From: Acidobacteriota bacterium
GTDB taxonomy: Bacteria > Acidobacteriota > Terriglobia > Terriglobales > Acidobacteriaceae
DNA: 64,000 bases
Assembly (NCBI GenBank): GCA_031296105.1
Contig: JARLGJ010000062.1
Coordinates: 83,273-147,272, forward strand
Direction of reading: 5' to 3'
Part shown: positions 59,618-64,000 of the stretch, in pieces
Numbering within the stretch: position 1 is the first letter of the stretch
Layout: each line of letters opens with the position of its first letter
The notes under the pieces: model-generated
The model's input: the letters and a program-made list of their open reading frames with translations, nothing else
Told to the model about the DNA's origin: nothing
Databases searched by the model: none
Position numbers and translations under genes: made by a program

Positions 59618-60853
59618 TCATTGGATCGCCTCTGTAGCGACTTTGATCGCCTGCAGAAACTTCCCCTGTGCTGCAATCTGGCTGTTCTGCACATGGTGCG
59701 TGTAGATCTCTAGCGTCGTGCTCAGCTTCTTGTGACGCAGGGTCTTCATCGTGACCGCCGGGTCCACGCCATTATCGGCGAAAAACTCCGCCAGGCTGTG
59801 CCGGAGCGAATGCCATCCGAAGCGGGTAGATTTATCGCCCTTGGGCAAGACGCCAGCCTCGACCCCTGCCGGACGCAAATAATCCCGTGCCACGATGCTC
59901 GCGCATCGCGGAATCCGGCCGCCGCATTTGCTGGACGCGAACAGCCAATCCGAGTTCTTGGCATAGGATGTCTGCCGCCGCCATTCCTGTAGGAAGCCAG
60001 CCAGTACCTGATGCAGCGCAACCGATGACATCGAATGTACATTCTTGCCGTCGGTCATCCGGCCCTTGGACCATGCCCGGCGAATGAGAATGCGATTTCC
60101 CACATAATCAATGTCGTGCCATTGAAGGCCGAATGCTTCTTCCCCACGCAGCCCTGTCGCTGCACAAGTAAGAGCGAGCGTCCATTCCAGTTGTGTCTCC
60201 GGCGTATCCAGATAACTGAGAATGCCAATCATCTGTTGCGGAGATACGGTCACCGTGTCACGCGCAACACCCGACTTGCAGCGGACATGCGTCATAGGAT
60301 TGGCATCCGCATTTCGCGGAATGAGTCCGTGACGCTGCGAGTGCCGGTACACCTGATTCATGACCGATTTGATCTTGCTGATTGCGGTCCAGGATAAGCG
60401 CACCTTCTGTTTCCCGCGCTTGCCGCACAAGGTGGACGCCAGCGTCTCAAACCACATTTCAACAGTCAGTGGACTGATGTCGGTGGCCACTTCCGCACCC
60501 CATCTCGGGATAATATGGGCGCGAAGGTTGTGGAGATCACGAGCAGCCGTCTCCCTTGCCTTCCTGCCAATCACACCATCTTTCCTCTTCAGTTCATTTT
60601 CGATGTAATGCTCGGCAAGCACGTCAAAGGTTGATACTACGGTTGGCATCTTTACCAGATTTGAGAGACCGAGGCGCTCGACTTCCGCCCACGCTGCTTT
60701 TTCGCTTCGTCCAATGTCCCGGACGAGGCCGATGGCGCGGGACTGCTCAACCCGCTTTGCATCAGAAGCCCGCGTTGTGTTCCATCGATACACCCAAGTC
60801 GCTCCCTGCGCATACTGCTTGATTGAAAGAAACCCTCGCTGAATTCGCGACAT
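59618..60853 (-). CDS. Phage-type tyrosine integrase
   Basis: 411 aa site-specific recombinase. N-terminal arm/SAM-like core-binding region (FDVLAEHYIENELKRKDG ...), then the catalytic domain with Arg in TGLRGEEAFGLQW, HSLRHSLAEF (His-x-x-Arg), LRHKKLSTTLEIYTHH (His and the nucleophile Tyr). It reads toward the tRNA-Val 3' end 66 bases away, the standard placement of an integrase at a tRNA attachment site. Its start directly abuts the excisionase-like gene. Confidence 0.93.
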   Translation of the reverse strand: MSRIQRGFLSIKQYAQGATWVYRWNTTRASDAKRVEQSRAIGLVRDIGRSEKAAWAEVERLGLSNLVKMPTVVSTFDVLAEHYIENELKRKDGVIGRKARETAARDLHNLRAHIIPRWGAEVATDISPLTVEMWFETLASTLCGKRGKQKVRLSWTAISKIKSVMNQVYRHSQRHGLIPRNADANPMTHVRCKSGVARDTVTVSPQQMIGILSYLDTPETQLEWTLALTCAATGLRGEEAFGLQWHDIDYVGNRILIRRAWSKGRMTDGKNVHSMSSVALHQVLAGFLQEWRRQTSYAKNSDWLFASSKCGGRIPRCASIVARDYLRPAGVEAGVLPKGDKSTRFGWHSLRHSLAEFFADNGVDPAVTMKTLRHKKLSTTLEIYTHHVQNSQIAAQGKFLQAIKVATEAIQ

Positions 60854-61120
60854 TTACCTTTGTCCTTTCTGTCGCGTTCGCAAAGGACTGCCGTGAACGA
60901 TTTTACCTTGAGCGGCAGCCGCCTGATTTGTCATATGCGCAGAGAGTTCTGAGCGGAGAAAGCGCCACTGGTTGCGCGATCCACGTCGCAGAGGATGCGC
61001 CGGGATCTCCCTGGCGCGAGCCATACGAAGCAGGTAACGGGGAGTGCAGGACAGAAAAGACGCCGCTTCGTCAGGACCAATAAAGGGCTCGAATGACAAA
61101 ATGTTGGCCACATTATCCAT
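60854..61120 (-). CDS. Excisionase-like helix-turn-helix protein
   Basis: 88 aa from ATG 61120; the longer frame is not supported. A MerR/Xis-type winged helix (HTH_17): FIGPDEAASFLSCTPRYLLRMAR, then EIPAHPLRRGSRNQWRFLRSEL, typical of DNA-binding proteins next to integrases. A basic Gln/Ala-rich tail follows. Its stop codon touches the integrase start, so it is probably translated with it and controls excision direction (inference from family). Confidence 0.82.
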   Translation of the reverse strand: MDNVANILSFEPFIGPDEAASFLSCTPRYLLRMARAREIPAHPLRRGSRNQWRFLRSELSAHMTNQAAAAQGKIVHGSPLRTRQKGQR

Positions 61121-61307
61121 GTGCCACCGAGCCCTTCTTGGAACTCTCCTCTGAAAAGCGAAGGCACTCGTCGAGCACTGACAACCGGACATCCTCTCCA
61201 TTGTGGCACCCATAGCCAAAACGACTGGTTGACCGATGCCACTGGCGTAGCACGGAAGGAACCGCCTCTGTCTGTACCACATCCCCGAACAGGTCAAGGG
61301 TTTTCAT
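61113..61307 (-). CDS. Small uncertain ORF upstream of the excisionase
   Basis: 64 aa from ATG 61307, beginning MKTLDLFGDVV, a start seen in proteins of mobile elements, and ending with an 8-base overlap with the excisionase-like gene. No clear ribosome site and no recognised domain. It may be real because of the tight overlap but could be chance. Confidence 0.35.
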   Translation of the reverse strand: MKTLDLFGDVVQTEAVPSVLRQWHRSTSRFGYGCHNGEDVRLSVLDECLRFSEESSKKGSVAHG

Positions 61308-61795
61308 AGAAGCTGAGACTAGATTCTGCACAAAGCACCTCAAACGCCCGGTCGATCGGAGGGAAATTTGCCCCGCGATCACCGCACGCCCCCTAAGTTA
61401 TGCGAGAAATCCGACCCCGATTTATAACTTTTGGGATCCATTTATTCGAATTCCATATAAATCTTTGACCACACTCTGTTGTGAAAGAACCACACTCACG
61501 GAAACTAGATGACTGAGAAGAGGACGAAATCCCCCTCGGTATGTGCTACGCGCGACGTTCTTTCACTTCCGCCGGGCGAGTGCGCTCCCTGCGCAGCGCT
61601 CCGGGCCAGCCCTTCGGGATAGCGCGCCCGCGCGCCAAACGATACAGCGTGTTTGTCACTTGCCGCGCCCACCACTCGGTCCTTCACCCTCGCCCTCTGT
61701 CGTTCCTCCTTGTCTCCCTGTGGTTCGTTTTTTCCTTCGCTTCGCTCCTGGGTGAAAGAAAAAAACGCCCCACCGGGCAGACAAAGGAAAAAACA
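61308..61795. other. Intergenic region of the mobile island
   Basis: 488 bases with no recognised gene. Positions about 61415-61500 are clearly AT-richer than the surroundings (TTTATAACTTTTGG, TTTATTCGAATTCC), followed by a GC-rich stretch at 61540-61660. It may contain divergent promoters for the excisionase-integrase pair and the ArdC-like gene. The long frames crossing it in both directions have no family similarity. Confidence 0.45.
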
Positions 61796-62245
61796 ATGGA
61801 ATATCAGAGCAACGACAGCAACAACCGCGCAGCCGCCGTCCATGCGGCTTCCGACAGTAATAATCGGAAGCCAGCGAGCGCACAGCAACTCATCCGTGAG
61901 AACGTCCAGTACCTCATCGAACAGCTTGAAGCCGGACACAGCGAAGCCCTCACCGCGTTTCTTGATGCGATGGCTCACTTTCACAGCTATTCCTTCGGGA
62001 ACGTGCTTTTGATTGCGAGACAACGGCCCTCGGCAACCAAAGTTGCAGGGATGCGGACGTGGAACGAGCTTGGCAGACGCGTAAAACGGGGAGAAAAAGG
62101 GATCGCGATCCTTGCTCCCATGATTGGCAAGAGCCGCAAGAAAAAGGAGGAGACAGACGATGCCGACGCGAAGCAATCGGCGCTGCTTGGTTTTCGCCGT
62201 GTGTACGTGTGGGATAGATTATCTCGTGATTTGTGGCCGAGCTAG
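61796..62245 (+). pseudogene. ArdC-like antirestriction protein, truncated
   Basis: 149 aa from ATG 61796, with AAGGA eight bases upstream. Residues 25-135 match the N-terminal ssDNA-binding domain of ArdC (LIRENVQYLIEQLEAG, HFHSYSFGNVLLIARQRPSATKVAG, WNELGRRVKRGEKGIAILAPMI, FRRVYVWD). The match stops at VWD (about 62215), and the next ten residues are unrelated; the zinc-metallopeptidase-like C-terminal half is absent. The break adjoins the 3' end of the second recombinase, so a recombination or insertion event probably cut the gene. Confidence 0.8.
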
Positions 62246-62274
62246 TACGCGCCGATGTGACGCGCGGCGCCCTG

Positions 62275-63786
62275 CTAGAGCGCCCCCTCGATGGCAGCAG
62301 CCACATCATCGCTCAATTCCTCCGCTCTCTGCAATACTCCACTGATTCTTATTATCTCCAGTTCGCGGGAAGCGATCTGTCCCGCCGGCTCGTGGTGGCC
62401 TCGGGCTGCGCTCAAGCTGCGTTGATGGCTGACGAGCATTCGGTGGAGGAGCGGAACTGCGGTTTTCTTTGGCTGAACTTGGGGACAGCCCAGGCAGACC
62501 AATCCGTTTGCGCAATGCTCGCCGGTGGGCACGGCACAGATATGCGTTCCCATGTCGCGCAGATTGCAGTTGGCAGCAAAGGCCGCCCACTCTTCAGCAG
62601 TCGGATTCTTCAAACCATCTTCGCCATAATAGGCGTTGTACAGGCCGCGAACTGTCTTGCGATACTCCTCGATCAAGCGGCTGGGATAGAGCTTGGCGTA
62701 GATCATCACCGTGTCGGGAGAGGCGTGGCCGAGCAGGGCTTGGATCACGTGCACGGGGGTATTGTTGTTGAGATGTTCGGAGGCAAAGACGCGGCGGCAA
62801 TCGTGGGGCAACAGCACGAGAGGAGATCCGTCGGTGCGGCGAGCTTCGGCACGGACAGAAAGTTCGCGAATACGGCTACGAATGGTCTGAATGCCAGTGG
62901 CACTGGGATGGCGGATGCCTTGGAGCAGATAGGGCGCTGGTGGACGAGGGCGTTTTTCCGCCAGGTCCCAATGGTTGCAGATAGGCACGGAGGCACTGTT
63001 GTAGAAGCGCTTTACGTAACGGATAATCTCGGCCAGGACGCGGCCGAGGCTGTCTCCGATGGGGATGACGCGGGCGCGATCGAACTTCGAGGGCTTGATG
63101 TGCAGCAGGTAGTAGATGCGCCCATCGGGCAACGACCGCCGGAGAATATCGAGGGTTGTCAGTTCGGAAGCTTCTTCGATGCGCACGCCGCTTTGGACAA
63201 GCAGTTCCAGCAGCGCCCAATCCCAGAAGGTATCGACCTCGTCGGACCACGGATAGCCGCGTGAAGAAATGATCTTGGGTGCAGCCACGGTCAACTTCCA
63301 TTGCTGGAGTGCGAAGGCGCGAATCTTGGGCATCTCGCGTTCGAGCTCAAGGACCGTTTCGGTGAGACGAGCCCGAGTGCGGGCGCGAGCTTTTACGAAA
63401 CCGTATCCCTGAAACGTATGTTGAGTTACCGGAATGGTTCGTGGAGCAAAGGACGCAAAGGGTGAATCGGCCTCGGTTGCCCAAGCGCAGATGTCGGAGA
63501 AGAAGGTGCGCAGCTCTACCAGCCAGCTGTGCGCAGTCGGACGCACTTCCTCGCCAGCGCCAGGACCGCGTTGAACCGCACGGGCGCGGGCCATCGCGTA
63601 AGGGATGTAGTCTCGGATATGTCGCGGCAGAATCGCAGAGCAGCGCTTCACGTCGGGATGGCACTCTCCGATGAAGCGCCAGAAATGAGCGAGCGCAATG
63701 GACTTATGCCGCAGCGTCCGGTACTGCGGCGTATCGTCCTGGTCATCTTCGCAACAAGGCCCAGGCTGGATTTCACGTGTACGCAT
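62275..63786 (-). CDS. Tyrosine recombinase (transposon-type) with Cys-rich C-terminus
   Basis: 503 aa from ATG 63786. Catalytic domain: Arg in LVQSGVRIEEASELT, His-x-x-Arg in LPHDCRRVFASEHL, and LLGHASPDTVMIYAKLYPSR with the Tyr. The C-terminal ~110 residues include a Cys-rich segment (GEHCANGLVCLGCPQ). This layout resembles Tn554 TnpB/RIT-type recombinases more than phage integrases. The minus-strand frame stays open upstream of the ATG to at least 63876, so the 5' part may be lost. Encoded opposite the truncated ArdC gene. Confidence 0.8.
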   Translation of the reverse strand: MRTREIQPGPCCEDDQDDTPQYRTLRHKSIALAHFWRFIGECHPDVKRCSAILPRHIRDYIPYAMARARAVQRGPGAGEEVRPTAHSWLVELRTFFSDICAWATEADSPFASFAPRTIPVTQHTFQGYGFVKARARTRARLTETVLELEREMPKIRAFALQQWKLTVAAPKIISSRGYPWSDEVDTFWDWALLELLVQSGVRIEEASELTTLDILRRSLPDGRIYYLLHIKPSKFDRARVIPIGDSLGRVLAEIIRYVKRFYNSASVPICNHWDLAEKRPRPPAPYLLQGIRHPSATGIQTIRSRIRELSVRAEARRTDGSPLVLLPHDCRRVFASEHLNNNTPVHVIQALLGHASPDTVMIYAKLYPSRLIEEYRKTVRGLYNAYYGEDGLKNPTAEEWAAFAANCNLRDMGTHICAVPTGEHCANGLVCLGCPQVQPKKTAVPLLHRMLVSHQRSLSAARGHHEPAGQIASRELEIIRISGVLQRAEELSDDVAAAIEGAL

Positions 63787-63870
63787 CCGCCTCCGACCGG
63801 GCCACGCTGACTGCTCGCGCCGAAAACGACCACCACTTGCTCGACCAGATTTTGGAGCTCTAGGAAGATC

Positions 63871-64000
63871 GGGAGTCCCCCCGGCTATGCCGGGGAGGCA
63901 GGAGCAGTTTGACAGTTACGGGAGTCCATCCGGAGACTCTGAATCGTGAGCCGCCAAGCACACGAAAGAGAGAAACCGGATGGACGAGACTGAAAGCTTA
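63871..64000 (+). mobile_element. Probable left end of an IS200/IS605-type element
   Basis: Subterminal hairpin (CCCCGGC TAT GCCGGGG, 63879-63895) followed after about 85 bases by an ATG at 63980 with GAAAGAGAG before it. The seven visible residues MDETESL match the start I recall for REP/IS200-type TnpA proteins. Palindromes near the ends are typical of this family, which moves as single strands. Only the left end is in the window. Confidence 0.5.
63980..64000 (+). CDS. Start of an IS200/IS605-type transposase (partial)
   Basis: Only seven codons (MDETESL) are inside the window. The assignment rests on this short N-terminus and the hairpin upstream; it needs the neighbouring sequence, where a HUH-type TnpA (HxH and catalytic Tyr) would be expected. 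Confidence 0.4.

Noticed and set aside
61541..61795. Upstream extension of the ArdC-like frame
   Set aside because: No similarity upstream of residue 1 of the chosen start, while ATG 61796 has a good AAGGA site.
61505..62176. 223-codon minus-strand frame opposite the ArdC-like gene
   Set aside because: It runs antisense to the recognisable ArdC domain and has no ribosome site or domain of its own.
63774..63862. Plus-strand frame ending DHHLLDQILEL before the IS-like end
   Set aside because: The last ~30 residues look protein-like, but upstream of them the frame runs antisense to the recombinase and no start or family could be recognised.

Overview
The window is a GC-rich bacterial chromosome segment, most likely from an acidobacterium of the Terriglobia type. 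That placement is inferred from gene families and codon use, not from a marker gene. It is dominated by a very large, nearly complete flagellar and chemotaxis locus of about 42 kb (roughly 17.1 to 59.1 kb), flanked on the left by housekeeping genes and on the right by a tRNA gene carrying a mobile island.

Left part (1 to 16.9 kb): the 3' end of trmD with rplS; a zinc-ribbon/DUF4870 membrane protein; a delta-1-pyrroline-5-carboxylate dehydrogenase; a single-domain response regulator; a PilZ protein translationally coupled to a LuxR-type regulator whose receiver lacks the phospho-acceptor Asp; a LemA/DUF2207 pair; an acyl-CoA synthetase; two DedA paralogues, one fused to a rhodanese; hybrid cluster protein Hcp; DAHP synthase; an M28 peptidase; and another single-domain receiver.

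Flagellar/chemotaxis locus: (a) 17.1-23.8 kb, minus strand, flbD-motA-motB-cheA-cheR-HDOD-cheB. (b) 24.0-27.6 kb, plus strand, fliC-unknown-fliD-fliS. (c) 27.7-34.9 kb, minus strand, flgF-flgG-flgA-flgH-flgI-flgJ-flgM-flgN-flgK-flgL. (d) 35.1-45.8 kb, minus strand, fliN-fliO-fliP-fliQ-fliR-flhB-flhA-fliA-fliM-fliN/Y-MshEN-HDOD fragment-cheY-cheX. (e) 45.9-59.1 kb, minus strand, OmpR-type regulator, kinase-like/phosphotransferase-like protein, NtrC-like activator, degenerate NtrC-like ATPase, then flgB-flgC-fliE-fliF-fliG-fliH-fliI-fliJ-fliK-flgD-flgE, closed by a clear intrinsic terminator. FlgH and FlgI (L and P rings) indicate a Gram-negative envelope.

Regulatory reading: sigma-54 type -24/-12 sites lie upstream of flgF (perfect consensus) and of the operon that starts with the degenerate ATPase and flgB. 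Sigma-28 type sites lie upstream of fliC, flbD and flgM. Together with the sigma-54 activator, FliA and FlgM in the same locus, this supports a two-step cascade: sigma-54 for rod, basal body and hook, then FliA for filament, motor and chemotaxis once FlgM is removed. The least conventional part is the four-gene regulatory cassette at 55.7-59.1 kb, in which an activator has no DNA-binding domain, an NtrC-like paralogue has lost every ATPase motif, and a kinase-like protein has lost its ATP-binding boxes. A second unusual group at 35.9-37.2 kb is a zinc-motif/MshEN protein (candidate c-di-GMP receptor) and a half-size HDOD protein between the switch genes and cheY.

Right part (59.5-64 kb): tRNA-Val(GAC), an adjacent phage-type integrase reading toward the tRNA, an excisionase-like gene, a truncated ArdC-like gene, a second, unrelated tyrosine recombinase, and at the edge the apparent left end of an IS200/IS605-type element. 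The far end of the island is outside the window.
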